Source of the DNA: Streptomyces antioxidans
GTDB taxonomy: Bacteria > Actinomycetota > Actinomycetes > Streptomycetales > Streptomycetaceae
DNA length: 64,000 bases
Direction of reading: 5' to 3'
Assembly: GCF_000968685.2 (NCBI RefSeq)
Contig: NZ_LAKD02000033.1
Location: forward strand, 112,727-176,726
In this document: piece after piece, positions 1-7,689 of the stretch
Layout of the letters: every line of letters starts with the position of its first letter
How positions within the stretch are numbered: position 1 is the first letter of the stretch
Notes under the pieces: generated by a model
Databases searched by the model: none
What the model was told of the DNA's origin: nothing
Seen by the model: the letters and a program-made list of their open reading frames with translations, nothing else
Made by a program: the position numbers and the translations under genes

Positions 1-110
1 CGTCAACGGAGGCGCTTTCACCACCCGGTAGCACCTGCCCATTCGGCCGCCCGGCTGAGACCATGGCGGGGCGGGGAGCGCAGCTGCGGACCGAGGGGGA
101 GTCGGGACCG

Positions 111-359
111 GTGCAGAAGAAGCAGATGATGGTGCTCGGCGTATTCGTGGTCGGGGTCCTGTGGATCAACCACAACGGTGATGGCAACACCCGCGACGGC
201 ACGTCGCCGAACCCCCATCAGACGGCCCGGTACCCCGTCCACTTCGAGAAGGGGACCGGGAAGAAGGACGGCGGGAAGAAGGACGGCGGGAAGGGCGCAG
301 AGAAGCGGCCCGCACCGCGCTCAACGGTGTCCTACCCGATCAAGTCCTACCGTCGGTGA
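111..359 (+). CDS. Small membrane-anchored hypothetical protein
   Basis: I do not recognise this gene. From a GTG at 111 it encodes 82 residues. A purine-rich GAGGGGGA lies 10 bases upstream, which is why I prefer this start to the ATG at 63. A short hydrophobic stretch (about residues 6-20) could anchor the N terminus. The rest is hydrophilic, with a repeated KKDGG segment and a basic end (KSYRR). The downstream redox operon begins 148 bases later, so it is probably a separate unit. Function unknown; it could also be a spurious reading frame. Confidence 0.45.
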   Translation: MQKKQMMVLGVFVVGVLWINHNGDGNTRDGTSPNPHQTARYPVHFEKGTGKKDGGKKDGGKGAEKRPAPRSTVSYPIKSYRR

Positions 360-507
360 CCTCCTTACGAGCGCGGACACCTGAACCACCACAGGGAGTG
401 CGCCACCACCGGTGAAACCCGAACCTGTGAATCCCGGCGGCCTTTGAGTCATCCCGCGCTCACGGCCGTATTCCCTTGCGCCGGAGCCCAAGGGAAGGGG
501 ACAGGCC

Positions 508-1878
508 GTGACGACGCTACTGAACAGCCGGGCCGGGCGGCGACAGGCCATGCGCCGCATCCAGCCCCGCCGTTCGCATGCCGTGCCGCTGATCCTGCTC
601 AGCCTGGCAGGTGCGGCGGCGGTGCTGTCGCTGTGGTGGCAGAACACTCCGAACGTCGACGGCACCGCACAGTGGCTGACCCACGCCGGGCGGCTCAGCG
701 GGCTGCTCGGCGGCTATGTCCTCGCCCTCGTCGTCCTCCAGATGGCCCGCGTTCCGGCGCTGGAGCGGCGGGTGGGCTCGGACCGGGTCGCGCGCTGGCA
801 CGCGCTGAGCGGGCGGTACGCGCTGTGTCTGATCGTGGCGCATGTCGGGCTGATCATCGCGGGCTACGCGGAGCAGGCGGGCACCGGCCTCGTCGACCAG
901 TCCGTCACCGTGGTCATGGACTACCCGGACATGATCAAGGCGGTGGTCGGCACCGGGATGCTGGTGGCGATCGGGCTGATCTCGGCGGGGATGGTGCGCC
1001 GCCGGATGCCGTACGAGGTGTGGTACTACCTGCATCTGTTCACCTATCTGGCGGTCTTCCTGACGTTCTGGCACCAGCTCGCGACCGGTGCGGAGTTCGT
1101 CGGGAACAAGACCGCGGAGACCGCCTGGTACGCGTTGTACGGCACGGTCACCGCGCTGGTGGTCTGGTACCGGCTGCTGGTGCCGCTGCGGCTGAACCTG
1201 CGGCACCGGATGCGGGTGGAGGCCGTCGTACCGGAGGCGCCCGGAGTGGTGTCGGTACTGATCAGGGGGCGCAAGCTGCACCGGATCGGGGCACAGGCCG
1301 GGCAGTTCTTCCGCTGGCGGTTCCTGGCCCCGGGGATGCGCTGGGGCTCCCATCCGTACTCGCTCTCCGCGCCGCCCCGGCCGGAGCTGCTGCGGATCAC
1401 GGTGAAGGCGGTGGGCGGCCACAGCACCGGGCTGGCCTCGCTGAAGCCGGGGACACGGGTGTGGGCGGAGGGGCCGTACGGAGCGATGACCGCGGCGCGG
1501 CGCAGCCGCGGCAAGGTGCTGATGATCGCGGGCGGTGCCGGGATCACCCCGATCCGGGCACTGTTCGAGACGCTGCCGGGCAAGGGCGGCGACCTCACCC
1601 TGCTCTACCGGGCCCGCAGCATCGAGGACCTGGCGCTGTGGGACGAACTGAAGCAGATCGCGACCGAGCGCGGGGCCCGGCTGCTGTACGCGGTGAACGG
1701 CCCGGACGGCGCCCGGCCGGAGATCACCGCGGAGCGGCTGGGCCAGCTGCTCCCGGATATCGAGGACCACGACGTCTATCTGTGCGGCCCGCCGGGCCTG
1801 GCCGAGCACGCGTACGGGGCGCTGCGCGAGGCGGGGGTTCCGGATCGCCGGATCCACCACGAGTCCTTCGAGCTGTGA
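508..1878 (+). CDS. Ferric-reductase-like transmembrane flavocytochrome (FNR superfamily)
   Basis: The protein has 456 residues from a GTG start with AAGGGAAGGGG just upstream. The N-terminal half has about six membrane helices with two histidine pairs (H98/H112 and H176/H189), the pattern of bis-haem ferric reductase domains. The C-terminal half (about 235-456) is a ferredoxin-NADP reductase module: FAD motif HPYSLS at 282-287, nucleotide motif GGAGITPI near 342, CGPPG near 426-430 and a C-terminal FEL. It should pass electrons from NAD(P)H through FAD and haem across the membrane. The next two genes encode an FMN-binding membrane protein and an ApbE flavin transferase, so the likely acceptor is the covalent FMN of its neighbour rather than iron itself. 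That electron route is inferred. Confidence 0.85.
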   Translation: MTTLLNSRAGRRQAMRRIQPRRSHAVPLILLSLAGAAAVLSLWWQNTPNVDGTAQWLTHAGRLSGLLGGYVLALVVLQMARVPALERRVGSDRVARWHALSGRYALCLIVAHVGLIIAGYAEQAGTGLVDQSVTVVMDYPDMIKAVVGTGMLVAIGLISAGMVRRRMPYEVWYYLHLFTYLAVFLTFWHQLATGAEFVGNKTAETAWYALYGTVTALVVWYRLLVPLRLNLRHRMRVEAVVPEAPGVVSVLIRGRKLHRIGAQAGQFFRWRFLAPGMRWGSHPYSLSAPPRPELLRITVKAVGGHSTGLASLKPGTRVWAEGPYGAMTAARRSRGKVLMIAGGAGITPIRALFETLPGKGGDLTLLYRARSIEDLALWDELKQIATERGARLLYAVNGPDGARPEITAERLGQLLPDIEDHDVYLCGPPGLAEHAYGALREAGVPDRRIHHESFEL

Positions 1879-1923
1879 CCGAGACATCCGAGCCGTGACC
1901 CAGTCCTTCGAGCTGTGACCGAG
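1862..1923 (+). repeat. 40-bp-period duplication of the ferric reductase 3' end
   Basis: A 22-base segment covering the last codons (Ser-Phe-Glu-Leu), the TGA stop and six further bases of the reductase gene (1862-1883) recurs exactly at 1902-1923. A half-matching GAGCCGTGACC copy lies between them. The duplication fills most of the spacer before the FMN-binding gene. Confidence 0.85.
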
Positions 1924-1931
1924 GTGAAGCC

Positions 1932-2420
1932 ATGAAGAGGAAGCATCCGCTGCGCCGCATCGTCGTGGGAACGGCCGCCACCGTCTCCGGTGTGGTGCTG
2001 CTGCTCGCGCTGAAACAGCCCGGTTCGGGAGGCGGCCAGGCCGTCGCCGAGACCCAGCCGGGGCAGGCGCCCCCGGCCGCGGCCACGGCACAGCCGGGCG
2101 GGGGCGGGGCGGGGGCTGGCGCGGGGGACGGGGCGGGTGCGGGCGGCGCCCGTACGGTCACCGGCGACACCGTGCAGACGCAGTACGGCCCGGTCCAGGT
2201 GAGCCTCACCGTCAACGGCGGGAAGATCACCGCCGCCCAGGCGGTCAAGACACCGGACTCCGGACCGCAGAGCGACCAGATCGCCAAGACCGCCGTCCCC
2301 AAGCTCAACCAGCAGGCGGTGGCCGCGGCGAAGGTGGACACCGTCTCCGGGGCCACCTACACCAGCGAGGGCTACGCGAAGTCCCTGCAGAGCGCGCTCG
2401 ACAAGGCGGGTGCCAAATGA
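1932..2420 (+). CDS. Membrane-anchored FMN-binding domain protein (ApbE substrate)
   Basis: The protein has 162 residues. A basic N terminus precedes one membrane helix (about 9-27), then a Gly/Ala/Pro-rich linker (about 30-73), then a compact FMN_bind domain (about 75-160). The motif VSGATYTSEGY at 138-148 contains the [ST]-G-A-[ST] flavinylation signature, so FMN should be attached through a phosphoester bond to T142. Domains of this type in RnfG, NqrC and related proteins are flavinylated by ApbE, and the ApbE gene follows with a 4-base overlap. The likely role is a one-flavin carrier tethered to the outer face of the membrane, fed by the upstream reductase. The terminal acceptor cannot be read from this locus. 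Confidence 0.85.
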   Translation: MKRKHPLRRIVVGTAATVSGVVLLLALKQPGSGGGQAVAETQPGQAPPAAATAQPGGGGAGAGAGDGAGAGGARTVTGDTVQTQYGPVQVSLTVNGGKITAAQAVKTPDSGPQSDQIAKTAVPKLNQQAVAAAKVDTVSGATYTSEGYAKSLQSALDKAGAK

Positions 2421-3208
2421 CGTACGGACATCAGGGACCCGAGCCGCTGCGCCATGTCGAGCACGTCATGGGCACGGTCTTCTCCTTCGACATCCGCGAG
2501 GTCGCGCCCGCCGACCGGCCGCGGGTGCAGGCCGCGCTGGACGGGGCCGTGGTGGGGCTGCACCGGGTGGACGAGCTGTTCTCCACCTATCGCCCGGACA
2601 GCCAGATCAGCCGGCTGGGGCGCGGTGAGCTGACGCTGTCGCGCTGCGAGCCCGAGGTCCGGGATGTGCTGCGGATGTGCGAGGACGCCGAGCACCGCAG
2701 CGGCGGCTGGTTCACCGCCCGCTACGCCGGTGGCCGCCTCGACCCGACGGGCCTGGTCAAGGGCTGGGCGGTGGAGCGCGCCGCCCGGATGCTGGTCTCG
2801 TCGGGCGCCGGGTCGGTGTGTGTGAACGGCGGCGGCGATGTCCAGGTGCACGGCGGCCCCTGGCGGGTGGGCATCGCCGATCCGCTGCGCCCGGGCGAGC
2901 TGGCGGCGGTCGTGGAGGCCCGCGGCGAACTGGCCGTGGCCACCTCGGGTCCGGCCGAGCGGGGCTGCCACATCCTGGACCCCCGCACCGGACGTCCCCC
3001 GGCGCGGGGCCCGGCCTCGGTCACCGTGATCGCCACCAGCCTGGCCGACGCGGACGCCGTGGCCACCGCGGCCTGCGCCATGGGCGCCGAGCGCGCCCGC
3101 CCCTGGCTGGCCCGGCTCCCCGACGCCGAGGCCTTGGTCATCACCGCGGACGGCGCCACCTGGCACACCAGCGGGTTCGCCCGCCATTCGGCGGAGCTAT
3201 GTGTATGA
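2417..3208 (+). CDS. apbE: ApbE family FAD:protein FMN transferase
   Basis: The protein has 263 residues. Family features include MGTVFSF at 18-24 near the N terminus and the glycine-rich NGGGD at 137-141, which belongs to the flavin/metal site. ApbE moves FMN from FAD to a Ser/Thr of a target motif, and the target is the preceding gene product. The genes overlap by ATGA, so they are translationally coupled. The protein is shorter than exported ApbE proteins (about 320-350 residues) and has no visible signal peptide or lipobox. If so, flavinylation would occur in the cytoplasm before the FMN protein crosses the membrane, or the enzyme is exported by a route I cannot see. Confidence 0.85.
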   Translation: MTYGHQGPEPLRHVEHVMGTVFSFDIREVAPADRPRVQAALDGAVVGLHRVDELFSTYRPDSQISRLGRGELTLSRCEPEVRDVLRMCEDAEHRSGGWFTARYAGGRLDPTGLVKGWAVERAARMLVSSGAGSVCVNGGGDVQVHGGPWRVGIADPLRPGELAAVVEARGELAVATSGPAERGCHILDPRTGRPPARGPASVTVIATSLADADAVATAACAMGAERARPWLARLPDAEALVITADGATWHTSGFARHSAELCV

Positions 3209-3219
3209 GGCGAACCCCC

Positions 3220-3272
3220 CGTACGGGACGAGCCCTCGTACGAGACGAGCCCTCCGTACGAGGACGGTCCCT
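3220..3272. repeat. Three tandem 17-19 bp repeats
   Basis: CGTACGGGACGAGCCCT (3220-3236) is followed by CGTACGAGACGAGCCCT (3237-3253) and a looser third copy (3254-3272). They lie between the convergent ends of apbE and the DUF488 gene. Confidence 0.7.
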
Positions 3273-3281
3273 CGGCGGCGC

Positions 3282-3680
3282 TCACTCCCGGCCGCGGATC
3301 GCCTCGGCCAGGACCTGGACATGGCCGTAGTCGAGGTCCTTCACCGCCGTGAGCAGGGTCAGCGGGCCGGAGGCGGCCAGCTCACGGAGGTGGGCGACGG
3401 CCTCGCGGCGCTCCGGGTCGGTGAGCTCGGCGCGGTAGCGGCGGCTGAATTCCGGGAAGAGGTCCGGGTCATGGCCGTACCAGCGGCGCAGCTCGGTGGA
3501 GGGGGCGGCGTCCTTGACCCATGCGTCCAGCTGGGCATCGGCCTTGGCGAGGCCGCGCGGCCAGATGCGGTCCACCAGGACGCGGGTGCCGTCGTCCGGG
3601 TCGGGGGCGTCGTACACCTGGCGGATCCGGATCGCGGGCCCGGTCGCGGACGCTCGCGCGGAGGCTTTCTTGGTGGCCAT
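3282..3680 (-). CDS. DUF488 family protein (YeaO-like)
   Basis: The protein has 132 residues and matches the DUF488/YeaO pattern: RVLVDRIWPRGLAK near 33-46, WVKDAAPSTELRRWYGHDP in the middle and LTLLTAVKD near the C terminus. The first 15 residues are a basic Ala/Lys extension. Family members are small single-domain proteins of unsettled biochemical role, sometimes linked to nucleic-acid or stress functions; nothing here narrows that down. It is monocistronic, convergent with apbE and divergent from the transporter gene. Confidence 0.8.
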   Translation of the reverse strand: MATKKASARASATGPAIRIRQVYDAPDPDDGTRVLVDRIWPRGLAKADAQLDAWVKDAAPSTELRRWYGHDPDLFPEFSRRYRAELTDPERREAVAHLRELAASGPLTLLTAVKDLDYGHVQVLAEAIRGRE

Positions 3681-3783
3681 ACCCCCATGGAAACACCGAC
3701 CCGGCGGTCACCGGTGGGGATGGTGCGCCACATGGGGAAGGCGTATGAACACGTAGTGGATGCAGTGACCACATAACGAGACG

Positions 3784-4866
3784 GTGTTGCGGAAGGGGCC
3801 TCCGGAAGCGTTCCATCGCGCGGTGCGATCCGAATCGAAGAGCTCCGCGGCCGACTCCTCGACCTCCTCGACGACGGCGGGGCAGGCGCCCCCGCCGTCA
3901 CCGGAGGAGCCCGCTGCCGCCGACCGGGCGGCCCGGCGGGCCGTCACCGTCTTCCCCCTCCTGGTCCTCGCCGCCGGGGCGGCGGGCCTCGCCACGCCCG
4001 GCACCTTCAGCGGCTGGGCGCCGGACGTGCCCTATCTGCTCGGCGTGATCATGTTCTGTATGGGGCTCACCATGACCCCGGGGGACTTCTCCGGTGTGGT
4101 GAAGCGGCCCTGGGCGGTGGCGCTCGGACTGGTCGCGCACTATGTGATCATGCCGGGCCTCGGGTGGCTGATCGCCAACGCCCTCGGGCTCTCACCCCAG
4201 TTGGCGGCCGGTGTCATCCTGGTCGGCTGCGCGCCGAGCGGAACGGCCTCCAATGTGGTGACGTATCTGGCGCGCGGCGATGTGGCGCTCTCGGTGTCGG
4301 TCGCCACCGTCTCCACGGTGCTCGCGCCGCTGGTCACCCCGCCGCTGACGCTGCTGCTCGCCGGGGAGTTCCTGCCGGTGGACGCGGGGTCGATGGTCAC
4401 CGACATCCTCAAGACGGTGCTGCTGCCGGTGGTCGGCGGACTGCTCGTACGGCTGGTCGCCGGGCGGTACGTCCACCGGCTGCTGGGGCTGCTGCCCTGG
4501 CTGTCGGCCGTCACCATCGGCGTGATCGTGGCCATCGTGGTGGCCGCCAGCGCGGACGCCATCAAGTCGGCGGCGGCGCTGGTCCTGCTCGCCGTGGTGC
4601 TCCACAACGGGCTCGGCCTGGCGCTGGGCTACGGGGCCGGGAAGCTGGCCCGGCTGGGCGCCCCCGCGAGCCGGGCGATGGCCTTCGAGGTCGGGATGCA
4701 GAACTCCGGGCTCGCCGCGACTCTGGCCACCGCCCACTTCAGCCCGCTGGCCGCGCTCCCGGCCGCGGTGTTCTCCGTCTGGCACAACGTCTCGGGGGCG
4801 GTGGTGGCGGCCTGGATGTCGTACCGGTCGCGGACGAAATCCACTGCGGTTCGGCAGGCGCCCTGA
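3784..4866 (+). CDS. Bile acid:sodium symporter (BASS/PanS) family transporter
   Basis: The protein has 360 residues from a GTG start. A hydrophilic N-terminal stretch (about 1-52) precedes eight to ten membrane helices. Family motifs include MGLTMTPGDF, GCAPSGTASNVVTYLARGD in the first half and FEVGMQNSGLAATLA in the second, the two conserved discontinuous-helix regions of BASS carriers. Relatives move organic anions such as pantoate or other carboxylates with sodium; the substrate is not readable here. The start is uncertain because no strong ribosome site precedes the GTG. The gene converges on argR and shares no operon. Confidence 0.85.
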   Translation: MLRKGPPEAFHRAVRSESKSSAADSSTSSTTAGQAPPPSPEEPAAADRAARRAVTVFPLLVLAAGAAGLATPGTFSGWAPDVPYLLGVIMFCMGLTMTPGDFSGVVKRPWAVALGLVAHYVIMPGLGWLIANALGLSPQLAAGVILVGCAPSGTASNVVTYLARGDVALSVSVATVSTVLAPLVTPPLTLLLAGEFLPVDAGSMVTDILKTVLLPVVGGLLVRLVAGRYVHRLLGLLPWLSAVTIGVIVAIVVAASADAIKSAAALVLLAVVLHNGLGLALGYGAGKLARLGAPASRAMAFEVGMQNSGLAATLATAHFSPLAALPAAVFSVWHNVSGAVVAAWMSYRSRTKSTAVRQAP

Positions 4867-4965
4867 AGGGGCGCGGGGCCGTGCCGATGTGCGGCTCCGC
4901 CGCGTGGGCGCGACCAGCCACGATGAAGCGCCAGACAGCACGGCGCGGCACATCCAGCGGAGCGC
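4866..4965. repeat. Intergenic dispersed repeat, Streptomyces type
   Basis: The 100 bases between the transporter and argR contain the segment GGGGCGCGGGGCCGTGCCGA followed by GCGGCTCCGCCGCGTGGGCG and CGACCAGCCACGA. I recognise this order from many intergenic spacers in Streptomyces genomes. GCGGCTCCGCCGC is self-complementary, so it may also act as a bidirectional terminator for these convergent genes. Confidence 0.6.
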
Positions 4966-5517
4966 CTAGCGCTCCTTCTGGGCCAGCCGCAGCAGATGGT
5001 CGGCGAGCGCCTGGCCGCCCAGCGGTTCGCGGCTGATCAGCAGCAGCGTGTCATCGCCCGCGATGGTGCCGAGGATGTCGTGCAGCTCCGCCGAGTCGAT
5101 GGCCGAGGCGAGGAACTGGGCGGCGCCCGGCGGGGTGCGCAGCACCACGAGGTTGGCCGAAGCCTCCGCCGAGATCAGCAGCTCACCCGCCAGCCGGGCC
5201 ATCCGCGCCTCGCTCGCCGACTCGCCGAGCGGGGCGCGCGGCGTGCGGTCGCCGCCCTCGCTCGGCACCGCGTAGATCAGCTCACCGCCGGTGTTGCGGA
5301 TCTTCACCGCGCCCAGCTCGTCCAGGTCCCGGGAGAGCGTCGCCTGGGTGACGGAGAGCCCGTCGTCCGCGAGCAGCTTGGCGAGCTGGCTCTGGGAGCG
5401 CACGGGCTGCCGGTTCAGGATGTCCACGATCCGGCGGTGGCGTGCGGTGCGGGTCTGCGGCACGGCCGGTCCGCCGTGGTTGGCGTCTCTAGCGTCGGTG
5501 TGCTGCGCCTCGGTCAT
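4966..5517 (-). CDS. argR: Arginine repressor ArgR
   Basis: The protein has 183 residues from the ATG at 5517. The frame stays open upstream into argD, but starting there would add a non-homologous tail. An N-terminal winged helix (about 25-90, with SQSQLAKLLADDGLSVTQATLSRDLDELGAVK) matches ArgR. The C-terminal part (about 110-183) holds the oligomerisation and arginine-binding domain with GTIAGDDTLLLI. As a hexamer with arginine it should repress the arg operon of which it is the last gene. It follows argD by 7 bases. Confidence 0.95.
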   Translation of the reverse strand: MTEAQHTDARDANHGGPAVPQTRTARHRRIVDILNRQPVRSQSQLAKLLADDGLSVTQATLSRDLDELGAVKIRNTGGELIYAVPSEGGDRTPRAPLGESASEARMARLAGELLISAEASANLVVLRTPPGAAQFLASAIDSAELHDILGTIAGDDTLLLISREPLGGQALADHLLRLAQKER

Positions 5518-5524
5518 CGTGTCG

Positions 5525-6727
5525 TCAGTCTCCGGCTCGTCGTTCCCCGTCTCCCTCATGTGCGGCGTCCAGGACGGCGGGCAGCTCCCGGAGGAAGGTG
5601 TCCACCTCGCCGTCGGAGATGACGAGCGGCGGGGCGAGCCGGACCACATCCGGCGCGACCGCGTTCACCAGGAGTCCCGCGTCCTGAGCCGCCTTCTGCA
5701 CCTGCGGCGCGAGGGACTCTGTGAGCACGATACCGAGCAGCAGCCCGGCGCCGCGGACCCGGGCGACCAGTGCGTGGTCAAGCGACTCGATTCCGCTGCG
5801 CAGCCGCTCCCCCGCCCGCTTGACCCGGTCCAGGAGGCCGTCGGCGGCGATGGTGTCGAGTACGGCGAGACCGGCCGCGCAGGCGACGGGGTTGCCGCCG
5901 AAGGTGGAGCCGTGCTGACCCGGGGTCAGCAGCTCGGCCGCGGGCCCGAAGGCGAGGGTGGCGCCGATGGGCAGCCCGGCGCCGAGCCCCTTGGCGAGGG
6001 TGACGACATCGGGCTCGACGCCCTGCGCCTGGTGCTCGAACCAGTGCCCGGTGCGCCCGATCCCGGTCTGGATCTCGTCGAGCACCAGCAGGGTGCCGGT
6101 GGCCCGGGTGATCTCCCGCGCCGCGGCCAGATAGCCGTCCGGCGGCACGATGACGCCGTTCTCGCCCTGGACGGGCTCCAGGATGACGAGGGCGGTGTCG
6201 GTGGTGACGGCCGCGCGCAGCGCCTCCACGTCCCCGTACGGTACGTGCGTCACCTCGCCGGGCAGCGGAAGGAAGGGCTCCTGCTTGGCGGGCTGGCCGG
6301 TCAGGGCCAGCGCGCCCATGGTGCGGCCGTGGAAGCCGCCGTCGGTGGCCACCATATGGGTGCGCCCGGTGCGCCGCCCGATCTTGAAGGCGGCCTCGAC
6401 CGCCTCCGCGCCGGAGTTGCAGAAGTAGACGCGTCCGGGGCGGCCGAAGAGCTGGAGCAGCCGCTCGGCGAGCGCCACCGGGGGCTCGGCGAGGAAGAGG
6501 TTGGAGACGTGGCCGAGGGTGGCGATCTGGTCGGACACCGCCCGCACCACGGCGGGGTGGGCGTGGCCGAGGGAGTTGACCGCGATCCCGCCGACGAAGT
6601 CGAGGTACTCCTTGCCCTCCGCGTCCCAGACCCTGGTGCCCTCGCCGTGGGTGAGCGGGAGGCGGGGGGTGCCGTAGTTGTCCATGAGCGCCCCCTGCCA
6701 GCGCCGCTCCAGCTCCGCGTTGCTCAC
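5525..6727 (-). CDS. argD: Acetylornithine aminotransferase ArgD
   Basis: This class III PLP aminotransferase has 400 residues. NSGAEAVEAAFK binds the cofactor phosphate, DEIQTGIGRTG carries the ring-binding Asp217, and K246 in TLAKGLGAG is the Schiff-base lysine. It converts N-acetylglutamate semialdehyde to N-acetylornithine. The GTG start overlaps the argB stop by four bases, consistent with translational coupling in argCJBD. Confidence 0.95.
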   Translation of the reverse strand: MSNAELERRWQGALMDNYGTPRLPLTHGEGTRVWDAEGKEYLDFVGGIAVNSLGHAHPAVVRAVSDQIATLGHVSNLFLAEPPVALAERLLQLFGRPGRVYFCNSGAEAVEAAFKIGRRTGRTHMVATDGGFHGRTMGALALTGQPAKQEPFLPLPGEVTHVPYGDVEALRAAVTTDTALVILEPVQGENGVIVPPDGYLAAAREITRATGTLLVLDEIQTGIGRTGHWFEHQAQGVEPDVVTLAKGLGAGLPIGATLAFGPAAELLTPGQHGSTFGGNPVACAAGLAVLDTIAADGLLDRVKRAGERLRSGIESLDHALVARVRGAGLLLGIVLTESLAPQVQKAAQDAGLLVNAVAPDVVRLAPPLVISDGEVDTFLRELPAVLDAAHEGDGERRAGD

Positions 6728-7689
6728 TGGTCCTCCCCCTCGTCGCCCCTGGCGCCCTTGTCGTTGTCCTCGATCGCGGTCCCGTCCGGCAGGACCATCG
6801 TGCCGATGCCCTCGTCGGTGAAGATCTCCAGCAGGATGGAGTGCGGTACCCGCCCGTCGAGCACCCGGGCGGTGGTGACCCCGTGGCGCACGGCGTACAG
6901 ACAGCCCTCCATCTTCGGCACCATGCCGCTGGCCAGCTCCGGCAACAGCTTCTCCAGCTGGCTCGCGGTGAGCTTGCTGATCACCTCGTCGCTGTGGGGC
7001 CAGTCGGCGTAGAGGCCTTCCACATCGGTGAGGACCATCAGCGTCTCGGCGCCCAGCGCGACGGCGAGGGCGGCCGCGGCGGTGTCCGCGTTGACGTTGT
7101 AGACGTGGCCCCCCTCATCAAAATCGTCGGCGCTGCGGGCGATGGAGGAGACGACCGGGATTCGGCCGTCGTCCAGCAGGGCCCGGACCGCGCCGGTGTC
7201 GATCTCGGTGATCTGGCCGACCCGGCCGATGTCCACCTGCTCGCCGTCGATCTCGGCGAAGTGCTTGGTGGCGGACATCAGATGGGCGTCCTCGCCGGTC
7301 ATGCCGACGGCCAGCGGGCCGTGCCGGTTGAGCAGCCCGACCAGTTCGCGCTGGACCTGCCCGGCCAGCACCATCCGTACGACGTCCATGGCGTCGTCGG
7401 TGGTGACCCGCAGCCCGGCCTTGAACTCGCTGACCAGACCGTGCCGGTCCAGCTGTGCGCTGATCTGGGGGCCGCCGCCGTGGACGACGACGGGGCGCAG
7501 ACCCGCGTGGCGCAGGAAGACGATGTCCTGGGCGAAGGCGGCCTTCAGCTCGTCGTCGACCATGGCGTTGCCGCCGAACTTGACCACCACGGTCTTGCCA
7601 TGGTGCCGGGTCAGCCAGGGCAGCGCCTCGATGAGGATGCGGGCCTTGGGCAGGGCGGTGTGCTTACGGGTGGCGGTCGGCTGGTTCAT
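6724..7689 (-). CDS. argB: Acetylglutamate kinase ArgB
   Basis: The protein has 321 residues from the ATG at 7689, which overlaps the argJ stop as ATGA. It has the amino-acid kinase fold: KFGGNAM near 37-43 for ATP phosphate binding, GGGPQIS for substrate binding, and NVNADTAAAALAVALGAE in the C-terminal half. It phosphorylates N-acetylglutamate. In actinomycetes this step is the usual target of arginine feedback inhibition. An N-terminal extension of about 30 residues before the kinase core fits arginine-sensitive forms. Confidence 0.95.
   Translation of the reverse strand: MNQPTATRKHTALPKARILIEALPWLTRHHGKTVVVKFGGNAMVDDELKAAFAQDIVFLRHAGLRPVVVHGGGPQISAQLDRHGLVSEFKAGLRVTTDDAMDVVRMVLAGQVQRELVGLLNRHGPLAVGMTGEDAHLMSATKHFAEIDGEQVDIGRVGQITEIDTGAVRALLDDGRIPVVSSIARSADDFDEGGHVYNVNADTAAAALAVALGAETLMVLTDVEGLYADWPHSDEVISKLTASQLEKLLPELASGMVPKMEGCLYAVRHGVTTARVLDGRVPHSILLEIFTDEGIGTMVLPDGTAIEDNDKGARGDEGEDQ

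Noticed and set aside
5518..5649. Longer ArgR with 44 extra N-terminal residues
   Set aside because: The extension lies inside argD and is not ArgR-like; ATG 5517 fits known ArgR N termini.
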